Shown: piece by piece, positions 48,044-60,337 of the stretch
Layout of the letters: the number at the start of each line of letters is the position of its first letter
Numbering within the stretch: the stretch's first letter is position 1
NCBI RefSeq assembly: GCF_037975245.1
Contig: NC_092578.1
Span: 4,921,501-4,985,500, forward strand
From: Apostichopus japonicus
Lineage: Eukaryota; Echinodermata; Holothuroidea; Aspidochirotida; Stichopodidae
Direction: 5' to 3'
Length of the DNA: 64,000 nucleotides
Made by a program: the position numbers and the translations under genes
The notes under the pieces: generated by a model
Told to the model about the DNA's origin: nothing
The model's input: the letters and a program-made list of their open reading frames with translations, nothing else
Databases searched by the model: none

Positions 48044-51000
48044 TCCACCATCCCCTACACTGACCTCAGCTTGACGCAAGGGTCAAGAGTATTTACCTCA
48101 CGTTATACTCTGTGTCATATAACCCTATCGGTCACTTCAAAGCTTGGTTCTATTTTCTGATACTATAAATTGCACTCAAAAAAAAGCAGATAGAAAAAAA
48201 GGGGACAGATATAAATAGTAGGGTTCAACCATTCGAGGTTTTCATCAAGTTCATGCCTCAATGAAACTACAATAAACTATGAAATAAGATTCACGTGGAG
48301 TATGGTAGGCTTTCTAAGAAACTGTTATTGGACCCAGGATAGTCAGGGAGACAATTTTTGTCCGATAGAGAAGTTACTCTAAGTAGATTGATTGAAAGAC
48401 AAATTACAGAACATTGCCCCTTTATTTCCAAATATTCAGGTTTGTTCATCAGCCGAGGTCAAAAAAAAAAATTAAAAAATTAAAAATAGGTCTGTTTCGG
48501 CCTTTCGGAGAAGTGTTGTTTCAACTTTGACCGAGTAGATGTTTGTTTCTACTCCTAACCTTTAAAAGACGTCACAGTTATAGCCATCCCCCCCCACCAC
48601 CCACACATCCCAAAACATGATAAAATGCCAACTGATAATCACTCATGGTGTAACTTCATCAAGAAAATCATGTCCCTTCACCGGGCCATTAATTTAAATT
48701 TAAAAAGTGTTCGAATGAGGTACCGTACTTTGGAAAAGTTTTGGATTTTTTGTTATAGAGGTAAGAATTGTAGGGCCGGGGTGTGTGTGTGGAGGTGGGG
48801 GTGGAGGGGGGGGGGTTGAAGGCAGTGGCAGTGGCGGTATTAATGATCATCAAGTGGCCATGGCAACCTGTCCATTCTGTCAATCAAGTTGGAAGCTTTA
48901 TAATTCCATCACGACGATTCCCATGACGTTTTATTTTTTTAAATATTTTTTTTTTAGAAATTCCAGATTTTTCAAGATCATTTTATGAAACGGATTAAAG
49001 TTTTTCGTATTTGGAATAAAAAATTTATTAACGTAATTTGTTCATAATAACTATACATATAGCCTGAATATAGTTCATAATAGAATGGTGACTCATTGGT
49101 TCATTATGTTTGAAACATATTCCAAGGCAAATAGTTAACCATATCAGATTTAACCGACCCTGCAAAGGGTGGGGGGGGGGGTCGGCTTCTCAAGAAGTAT
49201 TTCACCGTACCCATAGATACCTGCACAAAACCCTTCACTGTTACCTTGTTACTGTAAAACGGCACCGGAATTATATATACGCTCAAGGTGAAAAGTTTGT
49301 TTAATAAAATACATATTTTTTGTTTGATACAATTACATTCTACTATTGACCTTTGACATTCTGTCTATTATCGTATCAGTTATGACAGTTTGTTTGAAAA
49401 GTGTACACATTATTTCTTTTTTTATTTTATTATTTCCTGGATGGGAAGTTTATCAAACAATTTTGGTCGACCTCAATCCCGCTATACCTGTGACTCGAAT
49501 GGTCGAAGATTGACAGGTAGATCGATACGACTACACACGTAGACAAAGTAACAAATGTATCTTGCTTGAAACTAGAAGAGCAGCTGTCGGTAATTTTTTA
49601 ATTAGAATTTCTCTTCTTTGTGAAAATATTAATAACAAAACTTGAGAGTATATCGTGAAAACAATGGAGTTATTGTTAATCTGCATTACAAGGTTCGCTT
49701 GGGTTATAGGGTATTATTGCAAACGTTTTCTGTGTATATGCTTTATTTTGTAAATCAATTTTTCATGAGAAATAGAAGAAAGAGGGAGTTGGGGGGAGGG
49801 GGTGGCATTATCCTCTCATAATATACACAGGTATGCAAGCCTACTACTATAACGTTTTGACAAGTTTTGACAAGGAGTTTATCCCTGCCTAGATAATTGA
49901 TTTCAGCGCACCTCGATATCTGAAAGTGACATTCAGCTGAGTACAGACAACTTGTTCAACCGGAATTAACATCCCTTCAACCTGAACTTGAAGTGATGTG
50001 ATCTCTTTGTGTGTTTTCAGCTTTGAAAAAACTGCATGTGTTGGCTTTTGATGTATCGTGTTTGTAACTATATAAATGTTGGGTCTATCGTCTGGGATTA
50101 AAATGACTTATTATACAAATGCACGTTGTGTGTGTATAGTATATAGATTTACGTACGATTGAATGAAGACTATACAGATTTGTAATGAAGTTAATACAAA
50201 ATATCATTCGGAGGGGGGGGGGGAGGGGTAATCAGAGAGAAAAAATGCAGAACCGATATTAATATAAAAGAAATATTATATACATTCAATTTGATCAAGG
50301 TTATGATTTACAAACTTTTTAAATTTACTCTTCAAAGCCCTGTATTAAAAATACTTTAGGTTCGTGCTGCATGATTCATTAAGTTACTAGGACAGTTTCT
50401 CGTTATTTGGACCGAAGTTTTGCTCACTAAAACATCACCATTTATGTGAAATTTCTTTCAGCTATATAAAAGCCTATACTCAGTCATATTACACTAAATG
50501 ACAACATATACCCTTCTTGCCGCGAGTAGGAAATGGTTTATTTGGAGGGGAACTAGTATCCCTGTTTTATTCGTAGGCTATATGTGAGAAAATGTTTTTT
50601 TTTTACAGTGAGTAGCAAATGGTTCAACCTGGTTAAAACATTCCTGTTCCATATATACGAACAGGTGAATCATCTTATCTTACAAAATGGTTCACCTGTT
50701 GTAACTACTCCTGTTCTGTATACGAACAGGTGAAAGGTGAAACCATCTTACAGGGAACAAAAAATGGCTAATCTTAGGGAACTATTCCTCTTCTATCTGA
50801 AGTCGTTCAAAATAGGCCTAACCATTAATATAGCAGGCTTAAAATGGTTATTCCCAGTTCGTGTCAATGTAACAACAATAGTATCGTCCCAAAAGGGAGT
50901 CATAAGATTTTTTTTTATGGGGGTGGGGGGGGGGGTTAACGGTCATCAGCAAAATATAGACAATTCTGGATTGTGAGGGTAACCTATAATAACCATCGTC

Positions 51001-52279
51001 TCCGCAAATTAAAACAATTTGTGTAAATGTTTTCGTAGATTTCAAGGAATATTTTAAATCATGCGTTCGCCTTTTTTCTTTCTTTTTTTGGTCTTCGGTT
51101 TAGCATGAAATGTTTTATTAATTCTCTTTGACTTGCTCGATGAATGCTTGACACTTAAATTAATTCGATTATACTGTCCAAACGCAGTGCACAGATGCAC
51201 GTACACACACACACACACACACGTACACAATATGACGTAATCTTTACTCTTGACCTTCGCTAACATATCGCTCTTATATGCATCAATAGCCGTACACTAC
51301 TACACGTGTCGTCTGCGTGGTCTTAAACGACGTATGTATTTGCTTTTCAGCCTTTAGTTGTTGATATTGATTCACGTTTAAATTTCAATTTTTACCTGGT
51401 TAGCATTTCTGTTCAAAAGGTTAAATATAGTCGAAAGGCACAGGACTATAATTTCTTCCGAACATTCTAGACACAATTTTGTCACGCTACACTAAGTAAC
51501 GACTGAATTGCATGGAAGGATGTTAACTTACGCTCCAGTTTAGAAGTGACTATGTTATTTTGCGGGAACTTTCGATCAAGAGTCACACAGATCAAGTCGG
51601 GCGAGATAGGAAAGGTTCTGCTTCACTTTAACATTTTATAGGTAAATTAAATACAACGACTTTCCACTATGTATATTTTGTAATATGTAATCTTCGTAAC
51701 TGTTCGCCATTGGAACTCCCAATGGTTTAGCTATTATACAGTAAAATCAAATAACTATTGAAATTGTCGTTAAACACGAGAACACGTGAAACGCGAGATT
51801 TTTTTTGTTGCGAATTTAGTATTTCGTTTATTCGTTGATTGGTTTTCCCTCATGGTTCAATTCATATGGTGAGTTTTGACTAATTGAAAAAGCTGTCTTC
51901 GTTGATTATACCCCCCCCCCCCCAAAAAAATAGAGTTATTTTGAATATGTACCGTACCACAAATGTATATAGTATTCGAATATGCAGCACTGTACCATAA
52001 TTAACTCTTTTGGTTCTTGTTGAGGAATAACAAGTGAGATGAATTAATCCGTATGTTTACCTACAAATCCTTCAAAGAGAAGACTATAATACGACAATGG
52101 GCGTTGCTGTCACCGTTCACCGAACGACGGATGACGTAATCAAGGGTACATCACACACTGTACCGCGGGATTCGGACCTATGCCCGATGCGGGAATGCTT
52201 TAATGAACGATTCTACCTACAAAATGTGCCTGTTTTTTATAATATTAAATTAATCTATACATCTTTGCTCTCTTTGCAG
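48044..52279. other. Non-coding stretch before the bursicon coding exon
   Basis: AT-rich with several G-runs (48800-48820, 49168-49180, 50211-50225, 50920-50935) and the hairpin pair at 50643-50730. No gene recognised; may be intronic if the 36.1-kb exon is real. Confidence 0.45.
50643..50730. repeat. Two direct copies of a perfect 7-bp-stem hairpin
   Basis: cctgttc...gaacagg occurs at 50643-50665 and 50710-50730, each followed by tgaa. The surrounding sequence (ggttcacctgtt, aaatggtt) is also partly duplicated. Confidence 0.7.
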
Positions 52280-52537
52280 GTTCCTCGGTGTGTTTATGCC
52301 ATGTCTTTCCTTCTACTGCTTCTGGTGTGTGCTGCCCAAGGGGTACTGGTTCATTCCAGGAACGAAAGGGAACGGTGTGAACTATTATCGAAACAGATCA
52401 ATGCCAGGATGGAGGAATATGACAGTGACCTCGGTCAAACGGTGCATTGTCGTGGCAGAATTACGGCGCAATATTGTGAGGGGTCTTGCAGGTCGAAAGC
52501 AATACCAAGCGTTACGTACGTGTCAGGGTTCCAGAGG
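52280..52537 (+). CDS. pburs: Bursicon beta exon with signal peptide and first half of the knot
   Basis: A strong acceptor (ctctctttgcag) precedes 52280 and the donor GTGAGG follows 52537. ATG at 52301 starts the hydrophobic signal; the codons 52280-52300 are open and in frame, so translation could begin in an upstream exon. Encodes cysteines 1-4 of the mature knot and stops after SGFQR. Confidence 0.92.
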
Positions 52538-55351
52538 GTGAGGGAAAAAAATCTTCATATTCATTTAAATGATATATTAAATCATATGTATATATGTATG
52601 TATATATATATATATATACATAAACATATACATATATACATAAACATATACATACACATATACATATATACAATACATATATACATATATATTCAATATT
52701 AAACCATAATTTAAATTGCCCTTAAAGAAGCCTTCTCAATTACGTTTGGTCGACAATATTAACTTACAAAAAAAAACATAAACTTCGTACTTTTTTTATT
52801 TCTTTCATTATTTGAAATGCATAAAAGGAGTTAAGTATGATACTGAAATGAATCGAAAACTTGACATAAAATCAACTCGGAAAGCTGCTTTAAAGAAACT
52901 TTTAAATGATAAATTAGGTCTTTAGTTATAGGTCTAAAGGCAAGATTGTGCTAACAAATACTTGAGAATTTTGAAAAATCTCCCGATTAATTAATTTTTG
53001 TTTACCGCCGATTTTGATGGAGACGAGGAATCATGTGCCCCAACCACACCCCACCCCACCCCTACCCTACGCACGCCCCTGTTTCAATATCAATGAAATC
53101 CACAGGACACTGAATGGTCAAGAGGTGCATGTTATATTCTATTAAGCACTTTAGCTGTCTCCATCTTCACCTATATATTAACTATACCGTTGAAGACGTC
53201 TTCGCGGTCAATAATAACATGGCTTGTAAAAGTACAAATGTATGCCTCTACCGCGAAAGTACACATGACCAGTTCACATTCCATTTATAACGACACCAAA
53301 AAATGTGGAACATTTATGCCCGAGCATTTTAAAACACCCCCTCTATAGACCACAAAACAGCGGATACGATATTTAAAGAAATCTCGTTTTATTCGACTGT
53401 TCTGTTAAATCAGTTTTTCACGGACAATAGACCACCTTTTTAGTGATTTGATCGGAAACAGGCTGAACGATTCTGACGTTCAACAGAAACACATTTGACT
53501 TTGTCAGGCTATATATTCTTGAACACAGGAATAGAAATTCCGTTTCTACCCACACAGTGTGTACATCTCGATACCAATTATGTACACAAATTTTTCGTAT
53601 CATGTATTGACGATATTTCCCGCGTTGCACAGAAACCCGTTTGTTGTAAGAAGTCTTCAAATAGAACCAAATAGAAGGAGAAAAAAGGGCCTTAACAACG
53701 TAACCCCCAAAGGAATTGTCTGCGGGGTTAAACAATTTTAGGAAGATGATTTTAATATTACTAAATATTACAAGTAGTATCGCTCATGGGTGGTATACCA
53801 TAAGGAACGCAACTATCAACAATTTAGATTTTAATACCTCATCTCGCCTACGTGCTTATCCTCATTTACCCCTTTGGCTATTTAATAATATTCTTCTCAG
53901 TTGTATCGGTCGGAACCAGAAATAACCCCGAGTATGTATCCCTTGCGGTAAAACTTTTATCATTTTATTGCCTTATCAACAAACCTCACTTGCATCTTGC
54001 ACCACACACACACACAAAGAGAGGGAAAAATATCAAATAAAAGGAATTTTGTCTATTTCATTTTTTTTTAAATGCTTGTATATCTTACATCTTTTTCAGC
54101 TAATGAAGACTTTTTACAACAAAAACAACAATAAATTCAAATTTACTTTAAATTAAGTTGTACCGTATAACCGTCTGCCGCAAAATATATATTTATCTAC
54201 ATGTATGTAAAATTGTAGTATTGCAATGAGTAAAACTGGGCTATGTTATAATGAAAGGGGCGTTGTACGAGGGGTCACGAGGAGGGGGGGGGGGGGCTAC
54301 GTGCATTCACCCGGTTTTGTGCAAGGCAATAAAAGCACACGAAAAGTGTCCCTTATCGTAATTAAGAAATGCCCGGTCTTAATTGTTAAAGAAAATTAAT
54401 CAGTTAAATGTTTCAGTTATGGTTAAAGTTAACTAACAAGAGGAATACGGATGTGTTAATAGGCAATACATAATTATACAGTGTATTATATATTCAAACC
54501 AGAATTTACAATTAAAACAATCCCACTGCAAAAAAAAAAAAAAAATACTTGTAGTCAATGTAATTATAACTGTACACCGTTTAGGTAAAAGACAGTTTAA
54601 ATATTTAGCCTACTACTATAAGCTTTAGTACTAAAACAAAGAACTCTTGCTTCATCAATTTTTTCTTTCACTATTCATAGCACATATACTTTAGTCACTA
54701 TGTTTCAACATTACAATAAATAAAAACAAGTAGAAATATTGGATAAGAATGGTGGAGTCAAAATGGCTACCGTAGTAAACTTCAGTGACTTTTTATTTAT
54801 TTATTTGGAATGCCGAATGTGCAACATATCAAATAAATAAAATATGACAGACAATTTATTAACCATTAGAACAGTTACAGGATACAATTATCTATCAATC
54901 ACAAGGGGGTACATTGCAATACTTTAAATGTTTCTACGGAGATTACCAGCGTGTGTCGATCAGCGTTCGTAATCAAATACAACGTGATTAGATTTTCAAT
55001 CCGGATGATTTCGTCTCCCTAAAAAATCATGTTGGTATTTACTAAATTTAATGTTCAATAATGATCATAAACTTTAAAAGGGCTATGAATTATTTGACCT
55101 TTAATATTCTAGACAGTAAAATAAAAAACAGTATCTGAATAATACCAATATCCTGGAAATAATTTGGAAGGTCAAATATCTTGGAAAGTACTTTTAGTTA
55201 ATTCTATGTATCTTTATAGGGCCAACACTGGGGTCTACACTATTATGATGGACATAGCACAACATATCACCGTTTAATTATCGCTTAACTTGTATATAGT
55301 TGATCTCGTCACCAGTTGAGTGTTCGCACTATGCCATAGTAATAAAACTGA

Positions 55352-55388
<37 letters not shown>

Positions 55389-55948
55389 AAAATATAAATG
55401 AAAATCGTAATGAGTTGGAAAATCAAGAACAGTGAAAAAACTTTCAGCCTCCACCGGGATTCGAACCACGGGCCTCCCGCTCTGTACGCGGACACCCTAA
55501 CCACTAGGCTATGGACGCTGATTGTATGTCCAGAGGTTCGAAACCGGTAAGGAAGATCGTAATTCCACTGTAGGCGTTTGTCACCTATATCGAACAATAC
55601 TAGTTCTGTTTTTGGTGACATACTTTGCCCTACTCTAGAGATCAAACATGATGCTATTCAACTCGAAAATCATTTGTGATTCCTAAAGCCGGATCTCGAA
55701 AGAGATACTTTGAACAGACATAAAGTATGTCACCAAAAACAGAACTAGTATTGTTCGATATAGGTGACAAACGCCTACAGTGGAATTACGATCTTCCTTA
55801 CCGGTTTCGAACCTCTGGACATACAATCAGCGTCCATAGCCTAGTGGTTAGGGTGTCCGCGTACAGAGCGGGAGGCCCGTGGTTCGAATCCCGGTGGAGG
55901 CTGAAAGTTTTTTCACTGTTCTTGATTTTCCAACTCATTACGATTTTC

Positions 55949-55982
<34 letters not shown>

Positions 55983-56513
55983 AGACTAGTGACTTTTTGT
56001 TGAGAAATTAAGAAAACTGTTATTAGATTGTGTCCTATTTTTTGGGAAAAGTTAAAGAAAAAATAGAAGGGGTACAGATTTGTAACAAAATAGACACACT
56101 GGATTTTGTGCATGCAAAACGAACAGAAGTTCTCTTTTATGGGGAGATTTGAGGAGATTTTACGGTCTGTTACTCCAAACATAAGCTTTATGTCCCACTG
56201 CCATTCTGAGCTTGCCTTCCCTCCCCCTCGCCCCTCCCCATCCCCCTTCCTAACCCCGTCCTACCTCTGAGTGATATCACAGTTGAATTATATATATACA
56301 CATATATATTTATATATTTATTTCTTATTTCATATTTCATATTTTTTATTTCTCTTTTATTCTTGCTTGCAGTTATGCCGGTGTTGTTTTGAGACAGATA
56401 CAAGAACGACAAGCGTTTGGCTCGATCACTGTGTTACACAAGATCGAAGAAGTTTATCGGGAAGATATTTTCAAATGAGAGAACCTACATCCTGTTCTTG
56501 TCAGAGATGCTAA
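52301..56513 (+). CDS. pburs: Bursicon subunit beta (partner of bursicon), secreted cystine-knot hormone
   Basis: Joining 52301-52537 and 56373-56513 at phase 0 gives 125 residues: a signal peptide (MSFLLLLLVCAAQG) and a mature region with 11 cysteines at 26, 50, 59, 63, 81, 83, 84, 99, 120, 122 and 125. The set contains the knot motifs CEGSC and CSC, the triplet CRCC, and REPTSCSCQRC at the end. Spacing and words (EEYD near the start, CEGxC, PSV, GFxxxCxCC, HC, xREPTxCxCxxC) match invertebrate bursicon beta, not GPB5 or alpha. By family it forms a heterodimer with bursicon alpha and signals through an LGR-type receptor; the beta homodimer has immune roles in insects. The role in deuterostomes is less known. 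The alpha gene was not found in this window. The start may be eight residues earlier if the exon at 36.1 kb is used. Confidence 0.93.
52580..52691. repeat. Degenerate (TA)n/(ATACAT)n tract
   Basis: TA dinucleotides with repeated acatatacata variants, starting about 40 bp after the bursicon donor. Confidence 0.85.
55396..55626 (-). mobile_element. SINE copy, left arm of a 231-bp perfect palindrome
   Basis: Same family as 11468-11780, in minus orientation. The tRNA-like module runs from 55516 leftward with its B box at 55457-55467. By reading base by base I find it identical to the reverse complement of 55722-55952. Its tRNA-like module is followed by ctgaaagttttttcactg and then a (TA)n tract outside the arm. 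Confidence 0.85.
55722..55952 (+). mobile_element. SINE copy, right arm of a 231-bp perfect palindrome
   Basis: Plus-strand copy, tRNA-like module from 55832 with A box tagcctagtgg and B box ggttcgaatcc (55881-55891). Anticodon-stem pairing is kept (tccgc/gcggg) with loop gtacaga. A 95-nt spacer separates the arms, and each is bordered outside by (TA)n. Confidence 0.85.
56373..56513 (+). CDS. pburs: Bursicon beta last exon
   Basis: The acceptor attcttgcttgcag precedes a phase-0 frame of 46 codons plus TAA. Encodes LCRCCFETDT, DHCVTQD and REPTSCSCQRC, the second half of the cystine knot. The protein ends right at the last cysteine, without the short tail some homologues have. Confidence 0.93.
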   Translation, partial: LCRCCFETDTRTTSVWLDHCVTQDRRSLSGRYFQMREPTSCSCQRC

Positions 56514-56537
56514 ACTACAAAAAATAATAATAATAAT

Positions 56538-56570
56538 AATAAAAAAGTGAAAAGTAACCAAATAAATAAA
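56538..56570 (+). promoter_or_regulatory. Polyadenylation signals for bursicon beta
   Basis: AATAAA at 56538, 56561 and 56565, some 25-55 nt after the stop codon, would give a very short 3' untranslated region. Confidence 0.5.
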
Positions 56571-58089
56571 CAATACTGCCAATTGGTATGCAGAGAAGTA
56601 AGTAAAGCATCAACAACAAGAAGAACATGAAAACATTCATTTTTGAAGATCAGAAAATTTCACCAAATTTCACAATGCTGAATGGAAAGCGACGAATATT
56701 TATGGAACTTTATTGAGGCTCTGAGTATATGGAAATGTTTCCTTCCAGGCCATAAACAGGCTTCCAGGGACTCGATTCTGAGAAACTAAACAATCTGCGA
56801 TAAGAAATCCAGCGAGCAAACAAGAAAAAGAAGAAGAAGAAGAAGAAAGAAAGAAGAGACCAAAAAAAAAGAGAGGAAAAACAATGAACGTCAAATTGAG
56901 CGGCTGATGCAATAAGTCTATCAGCTCGATGATGTGACGTCATTAACATGGCCTCTGTGGCAACGAACCTTTGTTTCACCTTGAGTTGTTTTTGTATTCT
57001 GGCGGGAAATCGAAGCGGATTCCAATTACAAATTATTAATTGTAATGAAGAGTCAATATTGAATATTGATTGACATATGAGAAGGTAGTCATTGTTGTTA
57101 CAGTTCTTGAAAATTTGTGAACGATTTTTCTGTAAGTAGCAAGAATAATTTTACGAACCCGTTATTTTTTTTAATTTATATAACATAAAATATGTTTACC
57201 ACAGAATCCCGAAAATTGGTTAGAACATCTTTATCATATAAGCAAAATCGTACACACCAGTTTAGTTACATTATCCAATAAAGGCTAAGATCTCACATTT
57301 AGAAGCCCCCCCCCCCCCTCACCTTACTAAGTGCAAGGGTTAAGTGACTCATTGCTATCAGTGTTGAACACTGTATATAGCATGCATGGGCAAAGCTGGC
57401 TGGTCCGGCGATGTTAAGTTTAGAAAAAAAATCAAAGTATTCGAGAAAAAAATTGTGACTACATTTATTACAGGTTTTTTTTGTCATTACATGTTTAATT
57501 ACATTAGGCTCGTCACTTGACTATAATGCAAAATAACCAAACCAAAAAAAAACATAACATCTCTTGTTGCTATTCTAACTAACCAAGGTACTCAAAACCG
57601 CTAGAACCTTTAAAGAAAAAATCATTTTCATTTAAAAAAAAAAAAAAAAAATCGCTAAATCTTGTCACAATTTTCATAACTATATGTATCTAAATGCGAA
57701 AACAATGCAAACTGCGAATCGGTTCGCCAAAAACAAAGTATTAATTTTTGCACCTTGAGTATTTCAAACGAACATGAACACAATATCATTTGTTAGGCGA
57801 TATTGTTTGAAATTTGAAAAGAAGAAGAACACAATTAAGATCAAAATAAGAAATAATTCTCGAAAGTGAAAGAGAAAGAAAAAAAAGAAAGAAAGATGAC
57901 TGTTTTTTGTGTGTCACTTATGTCGAAACTTGTCAGATATATTTATAGCATTTATAAAATAATTGCGGTCAGTTTACGTGCTTCTAGTAATTCAAGGTGG
58001 TCGGTCTTGTCATGTCAAAGCACGCAACATACCGTATATATATTGCACACAAAACTGATAGATATAGGCCAATGTCTATATATCAGTAT
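56571..58089. other. Intergenic, no gene seen
   Basis: AT-rich, with purine tracts (agaagaaga near 56825-56875), a poly-C run at 57306-57320 and poly-A at 57633-57650. Confidence 0.5.
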
Positions 58090-58122
58090 ACATATGTATA
58101 CCAATATATATATATATATAGA

Positions 58123-58155
<33 letters not shown>

Positions 58156-58166
58156 GCATATATATA

Positions 58167-58260
<94 letters not shown>
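58090..58260. repeat. (TA)n-rich tract
   Basis: About 170 bp of TA with occasional tgta/caTA interruptions, leading straight into the 33-bp array. Confidence 0.9.
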
Positions 58261-58261
<1 letters not shown>

Positions 58262-58655
58262 TAATGTAGGTAACGTAAACATATACGCTCACTTCAATGT
58301 AGCTATAAACATATACGCCCATTTAAAGAAGGTAGCAGCTACATTTACGCCAATTCTAACGTAGGTAGTTTCAACTTATACGCCCATTCATATCTTAGAT
58401 ATCAGCAACATAAACGCCCATTCTAATGTAGGTAACATCAACATATACTCTTGTGCTAATATAGGTAACATCAACATATACTCCCATGCTAATATAGGTA
58501 ACCGCAACATGTACTAACGCCCATTTTAATGTAGGTAGCACCATCTGGACGCCCATGCTAATTTCGGTAGCAGCAACATATACCACCATTCTAATGTAGG
58601 TAACATCAATGTTAAACGCCAATTTTAATTTAGGTAGCAGCAACATATACTCCTA
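58261..58655. repeat. ~33-bp tandem repeat, about 11 degenerate units
   Basis: Units of the type cgcccattctaatgtaggtaacatcaacata recur through the interval, with variants at the tg(g/a)taac(a/g) part. The repeat-derived reverse open frame is not a gene. Confidence 0.88.
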
Positions 58656-59479
58656 CGTGAAATAATAAACATAGCTCATTCATATCCCGCGTCGTATGTT
58701 AGTTTCTAAATTAGCCACAGTTATAATATGTGGTTGGTATGTACGTATATAAAAGTCGAATTCTGAACGTGTATGTGTATATGTTCGTATATCAATTGTA
58801 TATCTGTAAATTTAAGGAAAAAAGGTGTTCTTTAATTTGTGTATATTGATCAATTTTGATATGATAAAATCAATAATTTAATCGATTACTTATATACATG
58901 AATTTGGGTCAAATTTTTAGAGTGAGTTTTTATACTTTAAACTTTGGGCTTTTCTTTCCAAACTGCAGGGCATGCACAATTCCTCACTGATATATGAGGG
59001 CAAATTAATCTTTGAATATTCATAACAAATCACCATACAGAGTAAGATATTCAAATTTGTCACCTATATAATAAAGTATAATGGATAATATTGCTAATGT
59101 TGTAATGTATATGACATTAACGAAATAATATATGTTTGCGCCTCCCATTGGGGTAAACAGTTCGATTGTGAGGTCGGAAAAAAGTATTATATTATATTAT
59201 GAAATTAAATTTGTTTTCAATTTAATAAATTATTCGTCGTTTTTACTATGCTGCTTTTTTTTTTATTTCAAATATTTTGTTAAGGATTTTTTAACAGTGA
59301 AATATTTCTCTCTCTTATTCGTACATAATTTTCAAATTCATGTAAATAACAGAAACAGTATTATGAAATAAAGAGCTATGTGATATTATGAAAACTTAAT
59401 TTGTTTTTATTTTATTTGCATTATGTTTTAGTGTATTTTAAGTAATATGTATCAACTATAGTATATTTTTGCAATTCAA
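58656..59479. other. AT-rich non-coding stretch
   Basis: Very AT-rich sequence without gene, array or RNA signal. Confidence 0.5.
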
Positions 59480-59619
<140 letters not shown>

Positions 59620-60217
59620 ATGCTAATTTTACTTCCTTTTGCTTGAGCTACAATAATACAAGGAAGGTAAATTACTAGACTATACCCTTATATTAGATAG
59701 GCCTAAAATCACATTTCTGGATACCCTTCCTCCTGAGGAATTCTTCAGGGTGATACACCAGGAAAGCCGCCCTGTCATTCATTGCTAAAGTGTACTTTTC
59801 TGTTGAAGTACGTTGAGACACCTTTCAATCTACTTTGACTTTAGATCTGTGTTTTTTTATATTCATGTTGAATGGGAAATGCCACCTACAAAGGCCGCTA
59901 AACGATGCAGAAGATTTGCGTGTAATTCTATTTTTTTTCTTCCTCTACTCGTTTCTTTTTTTGCCACGATGTTCGACCTAATTTCCAAACCCCGAAAGGT
60001 GTAAGCAATAACGACACGAAAATATGAAAGAATTCTGATGCGTGTTGCTGTGCGTTATATTTAACGCCTATGCGTGTTGTATTTGATACAGAGAGAGATC
60101 GCTTTTGTAGTAAAAATAATAAACAGGTCCGCGGGAATATAAAGGTGTTTCCAATTTACTGCTAAATTTAACTATTTGAGGAATATGATTGACAACTTTA
60201 AAATGTTTTTACCTTAG

Positions 60218-60325
60218 ACCAACGTCAACAATCGAACATCGTTTTTCACACAATGATTGGAGAGCCTATTGAATTTCAAACTGTTGTACTAACTGGCATA
60301 CCTGTCCGCGACAGACCGGAAGTGG
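60218..60325 (+). CDS. Candidate orphan exon, unknown protein
   Basis: 108 nt between the acceptor gtttttaccttag and the donor GTAAGT (60326). Phase 1 on both sides, open throughout, with balanced composition (IVFHTMIGEPIEFQTVVL, GIPVRDRPEV). Symmetric phase-1 exons are common in modular extracellular proteins. No partner exon was identified, and the flanking array starts only 12 bp later. Confidence 0.3.
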
Positions 60326-60337
60326 GTAAGTAAAACA

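Larger units (their letters stand above)
52538..56372 (+). other. Bursicon beta last intron
   Basis: 3.8 kb, carrying a TA-rich stretch (52580-52691), a C-rich patch at 53040-53065 and the SINE palindrome at 55396-55952. No other coding signal. Confidence 0.75.

Noticed and set aside
52097-52300. Upstream extension of the bursicon open frame starting at ATG 52097
   Set aside because: A strong splice acceptor lies at 52278-52279 and a signal peptide begins at 52301; the upstream part is intron-like.
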